In this document: piece by piece, positions 54,171 through 63,917 of the stretch
How positions within the stretch are numbered: position 1 is the first letter of the stretch
How the letters are laid out: each line of letters opens with the position of its first letter
NCBI GenBank assembly: GCA_902545035.1
Contig: CACCEJ010000001.1
Coordinates: 54,334 to 118,333, forward strand
DNA length: 64,000 bases
Reading direction: 5' to 3'
Source of the DNA: an uncultured Pelagibacteraceae bacterium
GTDB taxonomy: Bacteria; Pseudomonadota; Alphaproteobacteria; Pelagibacterales; Pelagibacteraceae
The notes under the pieces: model-generated
Database searches by the model: none
What the model was told of the DNA's origin: nothing
What the model saw: the letters and a program-made list of their open reading frames with translations, nothing else
Program-made: the position numbers and the translations under genes

Positions 54171-56129
54171 ATGTCTCAGAAACTGTGGGAAGCTGACTCT
54201 CAAACAAAAATAAAATCAAATTTATTTGAATTTGAAAAATTTTTAGCAAAAAAATTTAATTATGAAGCTAAGAAAAATTTTAAAAAACTGTTTGATTGGA
54301 CAATTAAACATCCAAAGCTATTTTGGTCTTCAGTATGGGAGTTTTCAAATATTAAAGGTATCAAAAAAGATCAATTTTACTTTCCTAGAGAAATTATCAA
54401 AAGTAAATTTTTAGTAAAATCAAAATTAAATTATGCTGAGAATTTATTATCTAAAAATGATAATTCAAAAGCTATTACTTTTATTAGTGAGAACGGTTAT
54501 AGAGATGAAAGGTATTGGAAAGAATTAAACAATAATACTTTTAAAATTATTAATTTTTTAATAGAAAATCAAATAAAAGAAAAAGACAGAATAGCAGCGT
54601 ATACTGTAAATCAAATTGAAACAGTCGAGAGTTTTCTGGCAACAAGTGCAATAGGGGCTATATGGTCATCATGTTCTCCAGATTTTGGAACACAAGGAGT
54701 AATAGAAAGATTTTCTCAAATTAAACCAAAACTTTTAATCATTACTGATAGATATTATTATAATGGTAAAGAAATAAATGTTATTGAAAGATTGCCAATA
54801 ATTCTTAAAAAAATTAAATCTATTAAAACTGTACTTATTACTAATTATCCAGGCAAAAAAAATTTAAAGCATAAAAAAATAAAAGGCACAAAAATTTTTT
54901 ACTACAACAAGTTGAAAAATAAAAAAGAAAAAGAATTTTCATTTAAAAAATTTGATTTTGATAAAGAATTAGCAATTTTGTATTCAAGTGGAACTACAGG
55001 TAAACCAAAGTGTATATGTCATAGAGCCGGGGGTGTTTTGCTACAACATTTAAAAGAACATAAACTTCATTGCAACGTAAAACCAGGTGATAATATATTT
55101 TATTTCACCACTTGTGGATGGATGATGTGGAATTGGTTAATGACTTTTTTAGCATCAAAAGCGTCTATTGTTCTTTTTGATGGTTTCCCAATGTATAAAA
55201 GAAGCGATTTGCTTTTTAAAATAGCTGAGAAAGAAAAAATTTCTTTGTTTGGCATCAGTGCAAAATATATTGACCAGTTAAAAAAATTTAAGTTAAATAT
55301 AAAGACAAAGTATAAACTTAAATATCTTAAAACTATTTGTTCCACTGGGTCACCATTATCTCCAGAGGGTTTTGATTATGTTTATAAAAATATAAAAAAA
55401 AAAGTTCATTTAGCCTCTATTGCAGGTGGAACAGATCTCGTTTCATGCTTTGTGTTAGGCAATATTTACTCTCCTGTTTATAGAGGGCAAATTCAGAATA
55501 ACGGATTAGGAATGAATACAGATGTTTTTTCCGAAAGAGGAAAGTCGTTAATTAATAGAAAAGGAGAATTAGTTTGTAAATCAGCATTTCCATCAATGCC
55601 AATTTATTTTTGGAATGATAAAAATAATAAAAAATATAAGTCCGCATATTTTGAGAAATATAAAAATGTTTGGCATCATGGGGATTACGCAGAGAGAAAA
55701 TCTAATGGAGGATATATTATTTATGGAAGATCAGATGCAACACTCAACCCTGGGGGCGCCAGATTAGGCACTGCTGAGATATATTCTATTGTTGATAAAT
55801 TTGATGAAGTAAAAGAGTCTATAGTTATTGGACAGCAGTGGGATAATGATGTGAGAATTATTTTATTCATAGTTCTAAAAACCCCAAAAACACTTAGTGA
55901 AAAATTTACTTTAAAATTAAAAAATGCTATTCGTCAAAATGCATCTCCACGTCATGTACCAAAAAAAATAATTGAAGTTTCAGATATTCCGAGAACAAAA
56001 AATGGGAAAATAGTTGAGCTTGCGGTAAAAAATATTATTGAAGGAAAGAAAATAAAAAATATTCAAGCATTAATAAATCCCTCAATTCTACAAGAGTATA
56101 AAAATATAGATGAGCTTAAGAAACCATGA
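54171..56129 (+). CDS. Acetoacetyl-CoA synthetase
   Basis: 652 aa. It activates acetoacetate with ATP and CoA. Motifs: LAILYSSGTTGKPKCICHRAGG, FYFTTCGWMMWNWLM, ASIAGGTDLVSCFV, HHGDYAERKSNGGYIIYGRSDATLNPGGARLGTAEIY, and the acyl-transfer Lys in PRTKNGKIVELAVKNII. WMMWNWL and the length (~650) fit the AacS branch rather than acetyl-CoA synthetase. The divergent gap to the helicase (162 bases) holds no further convincing gene. It may allow use of ketone bodies or polyhydroxybutyrate products. Confidence 0.92.
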   Translation: MSQKLWEADSQTKIKSNLFEFEKFLAKKFNYEAKKNFKKLFDWTIKHPKLFWSSVWEFSNIKGIKKDQFYFPREIIKSKFLVKSKLNYAENLLSKNDNSKAITFISENGYRDERYWKELNNNTFKIINFLIENQIKEKDRIAAYTVNQIETVESFLATSAIGAIWSSCSPDFGTQGVIERFSQIKPKLLIITDRYYYNGKEINVIERLPIILKKIKSIKTVLITNYPGKKNLKHKKIKGTKIFYYNKLKNKKEKEFSFKKFDFDKELAILYSSGTTGKPKCICHRAGGVLLQHLKEHKLHCNVKPGDNIFYFTTCGWMMWNWLMTFLASKASIVLFDGFPMYKRSDLLFKIAEKEKISLFGISAKYIDQLKKFKLNIKTKYKLKYLKTICSTGSPLSPEGFDYVYKNIKKKVHLASIAGGTDLVSCFVLGNIYSPVYRGQIQNNGLGMNTDVFSERGKSLINRKGELVCKSAFPSMPIYFWNDKNNKKYKSAYFEKYKNVWHHGDYAERKSNGGYIIYGRSDATLNPGGARLGTAEIYSIVDKFDEVKESIVIGQQWDNDVRIILFIVLKTPKTLSEKFTLKLKNAIRQNASPRHVPKKIIEVSDIPRTKNGKIVELAVKNIIEGKKIKNIQALINPSILQEYKNIDELKKP

Positions 56130-56205
56130 TTATATTTAAATTTATATAGACAATAATATTTGATTGTTATTAAATAGTAATAATAATTAATAGATTGGAG
56201 AATAT

Positions 56206-57213
56206 ATGTTAAAAAATCTTTTTAAAAGTTCTCTAATGATTTTATTCTTGATGATTGGTTTGTCAGGAAAATCATTTGCACAAGAACTTAAATTTTTTAC
56301 GATTGGTACAGGTGGTACTGCTTACACTTACTATCCTGTTGGAGGAATGATTGCTAATGCAATTTCAAAACCACCAGGATCTAGAGAGTGTGGTAAAGGT
56401 GGAAGTTGTGGAGTACCAAATCTAATAGCATCAGCTGTTTCATCAAGAGGATCGGTTGATAATGTAAATGCAATAATCTCTGGATTAAGAAACTCAGGTT
56501 TCGCACAATCAGATGTTGCTTACTGGGCATATACTGGTACTGGAACAATGGAAGGAAAGGAACCTGCAAAGGATTTAAGAACTATTGCAGCTCTTTTTCA
56601 AGAACATATACATTTAGTAGCGCTTAAAAAAAGTAATATTAATTCAGTCAAAGACTTAAAAGGAAAAAGAGTTTCACTAGATGAACCTGGATCTGGAACA
56701 TATGTTGATGCAAAGTTAATATTAGAATCTAATGGATTAAGTACAAGCGATGTAAAAGCTGAAGCATTAAAAGGTAAAGCTGCAACAGATGCTTTAAGAA
56801 ATGGAAAAGTTGACGCAATTTTTGTTGTTGCAGGCTATCCAACTGGTGCAATTGTAGAACTAGCATCTGCAGTTGATATAAAATTAGTACCAATTGATGG
56901 CGCTGGAGCAAAAGCATTAACTTCAAAATATGGTTTCTTCTCAGAGAGCCCGATTCCTTCAGGAACATATGAAGGTGTTGATCAAGTTAATACTGTAGCA
57001 GTAGGTGCTCAATGGTTTACATCAGCTAAAGAGGATAGTGAATTAATTTACCAAATTACTAAAGCTTTATGGAATAAGGAGTCTAGAAAGCTTATGGACG
57101 TTGGTCATGCTAAGGGAAAAACTATAACACCTGACACAGCTCTTTCTGGAGTAGGTGTACCACTACATCCTGGCGCGGAAAAGTTCTATAAAGAAGCAGG
57201 ACTTTTAAATTAA
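56206..57213 (+). CDS. TRAP transporter substrate-binding protein, TAXI family
   Basis: 335 aa with a signal peptide (cleavage after SFA, residue ~25). TAXI signature: LKFFTIGTGGTAYTYYPVGGMIANAIS, then GFAQSDVAYWAYTG, and DLKGKRVSLDEPGSGTYVDAKLIL. Periplasmic receptor for a TAXI-type TRAP importer. A GGAG ribosome binding site lies in front of the ATG. Cys pairs in the CGKGGSCG loop (~residues 62-68) could form a disulfide. The permease follows after 48 bases with a hairpin. The substrate is unknown; known TAXI systems carry glutamate, glutamine or other carboxylates. Confidence 0.93.
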   Translation: MLKNLFKSSLMILFLMIGLSGKSFAQELKFFTIGTGGTAYTYYPVGGMIANAISKPPGSRECGKGGSCGVPNLIASAVSSRGSVDNVNAIISGLRNSGFAQSDVAYWAYTGTGTMEGKEPAKDLRTIAALFQEHIHLVALKKSNINSVKDLKGKRVSLDEPGSGTYVDAKLILESNGLSTSDVKAEALKGKAATDALRNGKVDAIFVVAGYPTGAIVELASAVDIKLVPIDGAGAKALTSKYGFFSESPIPSGTYEGVDQVNTVAVGAQWFTSAKEDSELIYQITKALWNKESRKLMDVGHAKGKTITPDTALSGVGVPLHPGAEKFYKEAGLLN

Positions 57214-57229
57214 ATCTTAAAAATCAATT

Positions 57230-57256
57230 TGCCCTAGATCAATTAGATCTAGGGCA
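57230..57256 (+). promoter_or_regulatory. Intercistronic hairpin between TRAP receptor and permease
   Basis: A perfect 11-bp stem (TGCCCTAGATC at 57230-57240, loop AATTA, partner 57246-57256) ends five bases before the permease ATG and covers the place of its ribosome binding site. There is no T tract, so it is not a terminator. It could protect the receptor message and limit permease translation, as intercistronic hairpins do in other binding-protein operons. Confidence 0.8.
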
Positions 57257-57261
57257 TTATT

Positions 57262-59247
57262 ATGTCTCAATTTAATATTTCACCAGATGAAGTTGCAAAA
57301 CTTGAAGATAAATTTGAGATAAAAAGTAACGAGAGAAAGTTAAAAAATTTCTTAAAAAAATTGACCTTTGTTGCTTTGGTTGCAATGTCAATTTACCATT
57401 TTTATGCTTCAGGATTTGGAACTATAAGAGATATTCTTCATAGAGGTATTCATATTTCTTTTGTTGTTGGTCTTGTATTTTTATTTTATGGATGGAAAAG
57501 TTTTGCAGATAAACAATCTAAAAATAAAGTTCCCATAATAGACATTTTTTTTTCTATATTAGTTGTTGTAACCGCACTTTATTTACCATTATTGCCCCCA
57601 GAAATATTAGCTAGCAGAGTCGGAAATCCTTCCAACACCGAAGTTATTATGGGTTCAATTCTTATTATTTTAACATTAGAGGCTGCAAGAAGATCAATAG
57701 GATACACTCTACCATTAATATGCATAATATTTATGATCTTCGCACTTTATGGCCCTATTTTTCCTGGAGCTTTAAAACATGGTGGTAGTAGTTGGGCTGG
57801 TTTTGTAAATCATATTTATATAACCAATCAAGGAATTTATGGAATTGCTGTGGGAGTCATGGCTCAATATGTATTTTTATTTATTCTATTTGGTGTCCTT
57901 GCAACAAGAATAGGTTTAGGTCAATTATTTATTGATTTAGCGATGGTAATAGCTGGAAGATACTCTGGAGGACCAGCAAAAGTTGCAATTTTTTCCTCAG
58001 CTTTTCTTGGAACTATATCTGGCTCTTCAATTGCAAACACAGTTACAACTGGTTCTCTTACAATTCCAGCAATGAAAAAAGTTGGTTACCCTCCACATTT
58101 TTCTGGTGCAGTTGAAGCCACAGCTTCTACTGGAGGACAAATAACTCCACCTATTTTAGGAGCTGCAGCTTTTATCATGGTTGAATATTTAGAATTACCC
58201 CTAAGAGATATTTTGGCGGCAGCATTAATTCCAGCTTTACTTCATTATTTTGGAATTTTCGTAATGGTTCATTTAGAGGCAAAAAAATTAGGTCTGAGAG
58301 GTTTAAATGAAAGTGAAGTTCCAAAATTTTTTAAAATAATAAGAGATAATTGGCTAGCAATTGTTCCTTTAATTTTACTAGTATATTTAATTTTGATTGG
58401 TCGGACTCCAGATTACGCCGCAGTAAATGGTATCATTGCTTGTCTAGTCATTGGATTTATAAGGAAAAAAAATAGACTAACTTTAAATGATTTATTTGAT
58501 TGCCTAGCAAGAGGTGCAAAAAATACTTTAGCAGTTGGGGCAGCTGCTACATCAATAGGTATAATTGTTGGTGTAGTTACATTAACAGGAGTCGGATTTA
58601 GATTAGGATATGTAGTAATACAAACAGCGGGAGATATTGGTGGCTTCTTCTTAAATTTTTTACCATTTAATTATTTTACACTCCAAGATCTGACGCTATT
58701 TTTTTCTTTAATATTAATTGCAATATCATGCATATTCATGGGTACAGGAGTTCCAACAACTGCAACTTATATAATTCTTGTTGCTGTTGCAGCGCCCGCT
58801 CTTACTCAATTACAAATTGAACCAATAGTTTCGCATTTTTTTGTTTTTTATTATGGAGTTCTAGCAGACATAACTCCGCCAGTTGCTCTTGCAGCATACG
58901 CTGCAGCGGGTATAGCTGGATCAAATCCATTTACTACTGGTAACACGGCTTTTAGATTAGGTATCGCAAAAGCACTTGTGCCCTTTGTATTTGTCTATTC
59001 ACCATCATTGTTGTTGGTTGCGCAAGGATTTAACTTCTATGACTTCTTTGTAACTTTAATATCTGCAATGATTGGTATTGGATTAATTGGAATTGGTTTC
59101 ACAGGATATTTGTTTAAATCAGTATCAACTTTTCAAAGATGGTATCTTGGAATTATTTCATTATTATTTATTGCACCAGGTTTAAGTTCATCAATTATTG
59201 GCTTAGTTTTAGTTTTGCCAGTATTTGTATTTCAAATAAAAAAATAA
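57262..59247 (+). CDS. TRAP transporter permease, fused small and large (4TM-12TM) subunits
   Basis: 661 aa integral inner-membrane protein. The N-terminal ~150 residues hold the DctQ-like four-helix part. The rest is the DctM-like large subunit with GTISGSSIANTVTTGSLTIPAMKKVGYPPHFSGAVEATASTGGQITPPILGAAAF-type segments (shown in part: EATASTGGQITPP) and IFMGTGVPTTATYIILV. Such fusions are normal for TAXI-type systems. It drives Na+- or H+-coupled uptake. The N-terminus starts with a soluble ~35-residue leader. It is convergent with the thioesterase, three bases apart. Confidence 0.93.
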   Translation: MSQFNISPDEVAKLEDKFEIKSNERKLKNFLKKLTFVALVAMSIYHFYASGFGTIRDILHRGIHISFVVGLVFLFYGWKSFADKQSKNKVPIIDIFFSILVVVTALYLPLLPPEILASRVGNPSNTEVIMGSILIILTLEAARRSIGYTLPLICIIFMIFALYGPIFPGALKHGGSSWAGFVNHIYITNQGIYGIAVGVMAQYVFLFILFGVLATRIGLGQLFIDLAMVIAGRYSGGPAKVAIFSSAFLGTISGSSIANTVTTGSLTIPAMKKVGYPPHFSGAVEATASTGGQITPPILGAAAFIMVEYLELPLRDILAAALIPALLHYFGIFVMVHLEAKKLGLRGLNESEVPKFFKIIRDNWLAIVPLILLVYLILIGRTPDYAAVNGIIACLVIGFIRKKNRLTLNDLFDCLARGAKNTLAVGAAATSIGIIVGVVTLTGVGFRLGYVVIQTAGDIGGFFLNFLPFNYFTLQDLTLFFSLILIAISCIFMGTGVPTTATYIILVAVAAPALTQLQIEPIVSHFFVFYYGVLADITPPVALAAYAAAGIAGSNPFTTGNTAFRLGIAKALVPFVFVYSPSLLLVAQGFNFYDFFVTLISAMIGIGLIGIGFTGYLFKSVSTFQRWYLGIISLLFIAPGLSSSIIGLVLVLPVFVFQIKK

Positions 59248-59250
59248 AAT

Positions 59251-59673
59251 TTATCCACCTAAGCCAGCATTTGGAAGTGGTCTTCTTAAAATTTTCCAAA
59301 TTCCAACTGCACTTGCAACAAGTTTGGTTTTGCACTTTAGTTTACAATTAATGAATACCATTGATTTAGTAACTTTTTGAATTTCAACTATTCCTAATAA
59401 TTCATCTCCCAAGTTAGAAGGAGCTATAAATTTAATATCTAACGATATAGTTACACAGGGTTTGTTGCCACTTGCTTTGTGACAAGCAGTTCCTGCTCCA
59501 GCATCAATTATTGTGCATATATAACCACCATGGGTTATCCCGGCTTTATTTAAATGTGTTTTTTTGATTTTTGTTTTGAACTCAAATTTTTTTTTGCTTA
59601 TAGATCTAAATAACAAACCACCATTATGTTTCATGTAACTTGGTTTATTACTTAATTGTTCAAATTTTTTCAT
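59251..59673 (-). CDS. PaaI-type thioesterase (hotdog fold)
   Basis: 140 aa from the ATG at 59673 (MKKFEQLSNKPSYMKHNGGL). A longer frame to 59718 adds a hydrophobic stretch without family support. The hotdog core is THLNKAGITHGGYICTIIDAGAGTACHKA with the usual HGG motif and Asp, and VTISLDIKFIAPSNLGDELLG. Such enzymes hydrolyse acyl-CoA or aryl-CoA thioesters; the substrate is not known. Stands alone between the TRAP operon (convergent) and tRNA-Arg. Confidence 0.85.
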   Translation of the reverse strand: MKKFEQLSNKPSYMKHNGGLLFRSISKKKFEFKTKIKKTHLNKAGITHGGYICTIIDAGAGTACHKASGNKPCVTISLDIKFIAPSNLGDELLGIVEIQKVTKSMVFINCKLKCKTKLVASAVGIWKILRRPLPNAGLGG

Positions 59674-59770
59674 TAAAGGATTATTGCCATAATTAATACA
59701 AATAACAAAACCAAACAAAAGAAATATATTACAGATTTTTCAAGTGATATTTTCATTTATCCTTTCGTTT

Positions 59771-59847
59771 TGGTGCGCCTGCTAGGAGTTGAACCCAGAA
59801 CCTCCTGGTCCGTAGCCAAGCGCTCTATCCAATTGAGCTACAGGCGC
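59771..59847 (-). tRNA. tRNA-Arg (ACG anticodon)
   Basis: On the reverse strand a 77-base cloverleaf: acceptor GCGCCTG/CAGGCGC, D-arm GCTC...GAGC, anticodon stem CTTGG/CCAGG with loop CTACGGA giving ACG, variable AGGTT, T-arm CTGGG-TTCAACT-CCTAG, discriminator A and encoded CCA. ACG is read as ICG after deamination by TadA. It is divergent from the AceE gene. Confidence 0.97.
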
Positions 59848-59924
59848 ATTTTGTACAGTTTTTATACATAATTAATAATGTAAATTATTTTTTTAGCAAA
59901 TATTGATATATATATAATAAAAAA

Positions 59925-62900
59925 ATGAATTTAGATTTATTAGTTCCAGACATTGGAGATTTTGAAAACGTTGAAATAATTGAAGTGCTTGTAAAAAAGG
60001 GCGATAAAATCAACAAAAATGACCCCGTCGTAACACTGGAGAGCGATAAATCGAGTGTTGAAGTACCATCAAATTATGAGGGTACAGTAGAAAATATAAA
60101 AGTTAAAATTGGTGACAAAGTTTCAAAAGGTGATTTGATATTATCACTATCTTCAGACAATAAGGACGAAGAGGAAAAAAATACTAAAACTTTAAGTGAT
60201 AAAATCCCACCTTCAACAGAGAAGTTAATTGAGGAAGCTGAAGCTGTTACAAAGCCTGATATCAAAGCTGAAACAAAAGTTGTTGAGCCAAAACAGATCA
60301 AACAAACTAGACTAATAAATGAAGTTAAGATGGTTAGTAGTAATGATGATATTGATCCTGTTGAAACAAAAGAATGGTTAGACTCTTTAAGCGCGGTTCT
60401 ACAAAATGATGGTTCAGAAAGAGCACATTTTTTAATAAAACAATTAATTGATCAATCCTATAAAGCCGGATCAAAAATTCCTCATACTCAAACTACTCCA
60501 TACGTAAATACTATACCTCCTGAGGAAGAAAAAAGATCTCCTGGAGATCAAAATATAGAACGTAAGTTAAGATCATTAATAAGATGGAATGCTGCAGCCA
60601 TGGTAGTGAGAGCAAATAAAAAATATCCTGAACTCGGTGGGCACATTGGAACATTTGCATCTGCAGCAACATTATATGATGTAGGAATGAATCATTTTTG
60701 GAGAGCAAAAAATAATAAATTTGGAGGTGATCTAGTATATTTTCAAGGTCATAGTGCACCTGGTATGTATGCGAGGGCTTTTCTTGAAGGAAGATTAAAT
60801 GAAAAACAATTAGATAGATTTAGACAAGAGGTAAAAACAGGTGGGCTTTCATCGTATCCTCATCCTTGGCTAATGCCTAATTTCTGGCAGTTCCCAACCG
60901 TATCAATGGGTATTGGTCCAATGTTAGCAATATATCAAGCAAGATTTATGAAATATCTTATTAATAGAGGATTAATTAAAGACGAAGGAAGAAAAGTCTG
61001 GGCATTTCTAGGTGATGGAGAAATGGATGAGCCCGAGTCTCTTGGTGCGATAGGGTTAGCAGCTCGTGAAAATTTAGACAATTTAATATTCGTTGTTAAC
61101 TGCAATTTACAAAGATTAGATGGTCCAGTTAGAGGAAATGGAAAAATAATTCAAGAATTAGAGGGAATTTTTAGAGGCGCAGGTTGGAATGTTTTAAAAG
61201 TTATTTGGGGTTCTTATTGGGATACTCTTTTAGCAAATGATAAGACAGGACATTTAGTAAAAATTATGAATGAGACCGTGGATGGTGAATATCAAGCTTT
61301 TAAAGCAAGAAATGGACTTTATGTTAGAGAGAAGTTTTTTGGCAAATACCCTGAAACAACTGAATTAGTTTCATCGATGTCTGATACTGATATTTGGCGA
61401 TTAAATAGAGGAGGTCATGATCCTCATAAAGTTTATGCTGCTTATGATAAAGCGGTCAACCACAAAGGAAGTCCCACAGTTATTATTGCTAAAACGATCA
61501 AAGGTTATGGTATGGGAAAAAGTGGAGAAAGTGTAAATACTACTCACCAGCAAAAAAAATTAGATGTTGATGATTTGATGTATTACAGGGATAGATTTGA
61601 TGTTCCTTTAACAGATGGCCAAGTCAAAAATATTGAATATTTCAAACCAGACGAAAATTCAGAAGAAATAAAATATTTAAAAAAGAGAAGGATAGAATTG
61701 GGTGGTTTTATTCCAGAAAGAACATCGTATTCAAAACCAATTAAAGCTCCAAGTAAGGATATTTTTGATTTTATGAAGACTTCTACTGGTGAAAAAGAAA
61801 TGTCTACAACAATGGCACTAGTCAGAATGCTAACTAATCTTTTAAGAGATAAAAATGTTGCTCCTAAATTAGTTCCAATTATCCCAGACGAGGCTAGAAC
61901 TTTTGGAATGGAAGGTTTTTTTCAAAAAATAGGAATTTATGCTCACGAGGGTCAAAAGTATGAGCCAGAAGATTCTGCACAACTTTCTTCTTACAGAGAA
62001 GAAAAAAGTGGTCAAGTATTAGAAGAGGGTATTACGGAGGCAGGATCTATGTCATCCTGGATTGCTGCAGGCACTGCTTACACTAATCATGACATTGAAA
62101 TGATACCAATTTATCTTTTCTACTCTATGTTTGGCTTTCAAAGAATTGGAGATTTTGCTTGGGCAGCCGGCGATAGCCAGGCAAGAGGTTTTTTAATTGG
62201 CGCAACAGCAGGAAGAACAACTCTTGCAGGAGAAGGGCTTCAACATCAAGATGGGCATAGTCATTTACTCGCATCTACAATTCCAAACTGTATATCCTAT
62301 GATCCTACATTCCATTATGAATTAGCTGTGATTTTTAGGGAGGGTTTAAGAAGAATGCATGAAAAAAATGAAAATATTTTTTATTATATTACTACAATGA
62401 ATGAAAATTATCCTCATCCTGAAATGCCAAAAGATTGTGAAGATGGAATTCTCAAAGGAATGTACAAAATAAAAGAGTCATCTAGTTCTAAAGAAGCCAA
62501 GATTCAATTTTTGGGATCTGGAACAATACTTAGAGAAATGATGGCGGCATCAGATATTCTAAAAAAAGAATATCAGGTCGACAGTGAAGTATGGAGCGTT
62601 ACAAGTTTCAACGAGTTAAGAAAAAATGGAATGGAAGTTGAGAGACAAAACCTTTTAAACCCCTCAGAAACAAACAAAAAATCGTATATTGAGGAGTGCC
62701 TAGGAAAACAACAGGGACCTATCCTTGCAGCTACCGATTACATGAGAATTAACGCAGATCAAATAAGATCTTTCACGAAAAAAAGTTTTTATTCTCTTGG
62801 TACAGACGGTTATGGAAGAAGTGACACAAGAAAAAATTTAAGAAGTTTTTTTGAAGTAGATAAAGAACATATAGTTGCATACGGTCTTAGCGTTTTAGCC

Positions 62901-62990
62901 AAAGAGCAACTCATTACTTCAAAGTATGCTGAAGATGCAATTAAAAAGTATAATATTGATAAAAATAAACCTATGCCAACAAAGATGTAA
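59925..62990 (+). CDS. aceE: Pyruvate dehydrogenase E1 (homodimeric AceE type) with N-terminal lipoyl domain
   Basis: 1021 aa. Residues 1-78 are a complete lipoyl domain with the modifiable Lys42 in LESDKSSVEVPS. Residues ~79-140 form a charged flexible linker. From ~141 (DDIDPVETKEWLDSL) to the end it matches full-length AceE (~880 residues). The thiamine-diphosphate motif starts at G363-D-G365 and ends in NCN at 392-394 (GDGEMDEPESLGA, then VVNCNLQRLDGPVRGNG). AceE decarboxylates pyruvate and reductively acetylates a lipoyl arm, normally on E2. Here that arm is on E1 itself. TATAAT (59913-59918) lies so close to the ATG that the mRNA may be almost leaderless. E2 begins at the next base after the stop. 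Confidence 0.95.
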   Translation: MNLDLLVPDIGDFENVEIIEVLVKKGDKINKNDPVVTLESDKSSVEVPSNYEGTVENIKVKIGDKVSKGDLILSLSSDNKDEEEKNTKTLSDKIPPSTEKLIEEAEAVTKPDIKAETKVVEPKQIKQTRLINEVKMVSSNDDIDPVETKEWLDSLSAVLQNDGSERAHFLIKQLIDQSYKAGSKIPHTQTTPYVNTIPPEEEKRSPGDQNIERKLRSLIRWNAAAMVVRANKKYPELGGHIGTFASAATLYDVGMNHFWRAKNNKFGGDLVYFQGHSAPGMYARAFLEGRLNEKQLDRFRQEVKTGGLSSYPHPWLMPNFWQFPTVSMGIGPMLAIYQARFMKYLINRGLIKDEGRKVWAFLGDGEMDEPESLGAIGLAARENLDNLIFVVNCNLQRLDGPVRGNGKIIQELEGIFRGAGWNVLKVIWGSYWDTLLANDKTGHLVKIMNETVDGEYQAFKARNGLYVREKFFGKYPETTELVSSMSDTDIWRLNRGGHDPHKVYAAYDKAVNHKGSPTVIIAKTIKGYGMGKSGESVNTTHQQKKLDVDDLMYYRDRFDVPLTDGQVKNIEYFKPDENSEEIKYLKKRRIELGGFIPERTSYSKPIKAPSKDIFDFMKTSTGEKEMSTTMALVRMLTNLLRDKNVAPKLVPIIPDEARTFGMEGFFQKIGIYAHEGQKYEPEDSAQLSSYREEKSGQVLEEGITEAGSMSSWIAAGTAYTNHDIEMIPIYLFYSMFGFQRIGDFAWAAGDSQARGFLIGATAGRTTLAGEGLQHQDGHSHLLASTIPNCISYDPTFHYELAVIFREGLRRMHEKNENIFYYITTMNENYPHPEMPKDCEDGILKGMYKIKESSSSKEAKIQFLGSGTILREMMAASDILKKEYQVDSEVWSVTSFNELRKNGMEVERQNLLNPSETNKKSYIEECLGKQQGPILAATDYMRINADQIRSFTKKSFYSLGTDGYGRSDTRKNLRSFFEVDKEHIVAYGLSVLAKEQLITSKYAEDAIKKYNIDKNKPMPTKM

Positions 62991-63917
62991 ATGCCTGATC
63001 AATCTAACAAAACATCTGCAAGTCCAAAAGTTAGAAAGTTTGCTAGAGAATTAGGTGTTGATATAAATATTGTTAAAGGTTCAGAAAGATTAGGCAGGGT
63101 TGTAGAAAAAGATTTAAAAGAATTTGTTTCGTCTAACATTAATCAAACATATGATGTAAAAGATAGTAAAAATGAAAAAGTTATCAAAAGTGAATATCAA
63201 CATTCAGATTTTGGAGAAATTGAAATTAAAGATATCCCTAGAGTAAAAAAAATAGCTGCTCCTCATTTAGTTAACTCTTGGACTAACATTCCACATGTAA
63301 CAAATCATGACGAAGCTGATATTACTGAGATGGAAGAGTTTAGAGGTTCACTTAAAGATAATTACACTAGAGAAAAAATAAAAATTACTCCATTAGCATT
63401 TATTATAAAAGCGTTGGTAATATCGCTAAAAAAATTTCCATCTTTCAATTCATCAATTGATGATATTGAAAATGGTAAAATTACATTTAAAAAGTATTTT
63501 CATATCGGCATTGCAGTTGATACCCAACATGGACTTATGGTTCCCAAGATTAGAGACGCCAATCAAAAAGATATAAAAGAGTTAAGTAAGGACTTAAAAA
63601 AAGTAAGTGATGATTGCAGAAATTTAAAAATTGATAAAAAAGAATTTTTTGGAGGATCAATGACTATTACTAGTTTAGGTGGAATTGGTGGATCATTCTT
63701 TACACCAATAATTAATTTTCCTGAAGTTGCCATCCTTGGAATTGGCAGAAGCTATAAAAAACAGGTATTTATAGATGGAAAATTTGTTCCAAGAACTATG
63801 TTACCTTTATCACTCTCATATGATCATCGAATTATAGACGGAGCTGAGGCTGCTAAATTTAATAATGAGTTAAAAGATAATTTAGGAGCAAATTTTGCTT
63901 ACAACTTAAGTAAATGA
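62991..63917 (+). CDS. aceF: Dihydrolipoamide acetyltransferase E2 lacking a lipoyl domain
   Basis: 308 aa; ordinary E2 proteins are 400-630 aa. The protein starts straight in the peripheral-subunit-binding domain (SASPKVRKFARELGVDINIV, ~9-47). After a short linker the catalytic domain follows (~75-308): DIPRVKKIAAPHLVNSW, IPHVTNHDEADITEMEEF and the active site SYDHRIIDGAEAAKF with His279 and Asp283. It resembles the AceE-partner (gamma-type) E2. No lipoyl domain precedes it; the arm is encoded at the start of the upstream E1, whose stop it abuts. The trimeric core should still assemble. No E3 gene follows within the window. Confidence 0.94.
   Translation: MPDQSNKTSASPKVRKFARELGVDINIVKGSERLGRVVEKDLKEFVSSNINQTYDVKDSKNEKVIKSEYQHSDFGEIEIKDIPRVKKIAAPHLVNSWTNIPHVTNHDEADITEMEEFRGSLKDNYTREKIKITPLAFIIKALVISLKKFPSFNSSIDDIENGKITFKKYFHIGIAVDTQHGLMVPKIRDANQKDIKELSKDLKKVSDDCRNLKIDKKEFFGGSMTITSLGGIGGSFFTPIINFPEVAILGIGRSYKKQVFIDGKFVPRTMLPLSLSYDHRIIDGAEAAKFNNELKDNLGANFAYNLSK

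Noticed and set aside
59674..59718. Hydrophobic N-terminal extension of the thioesterase
   Set aside because: Family members start at the internal ATG (59673) and an export signal is not expected for a CoA thioesterase.
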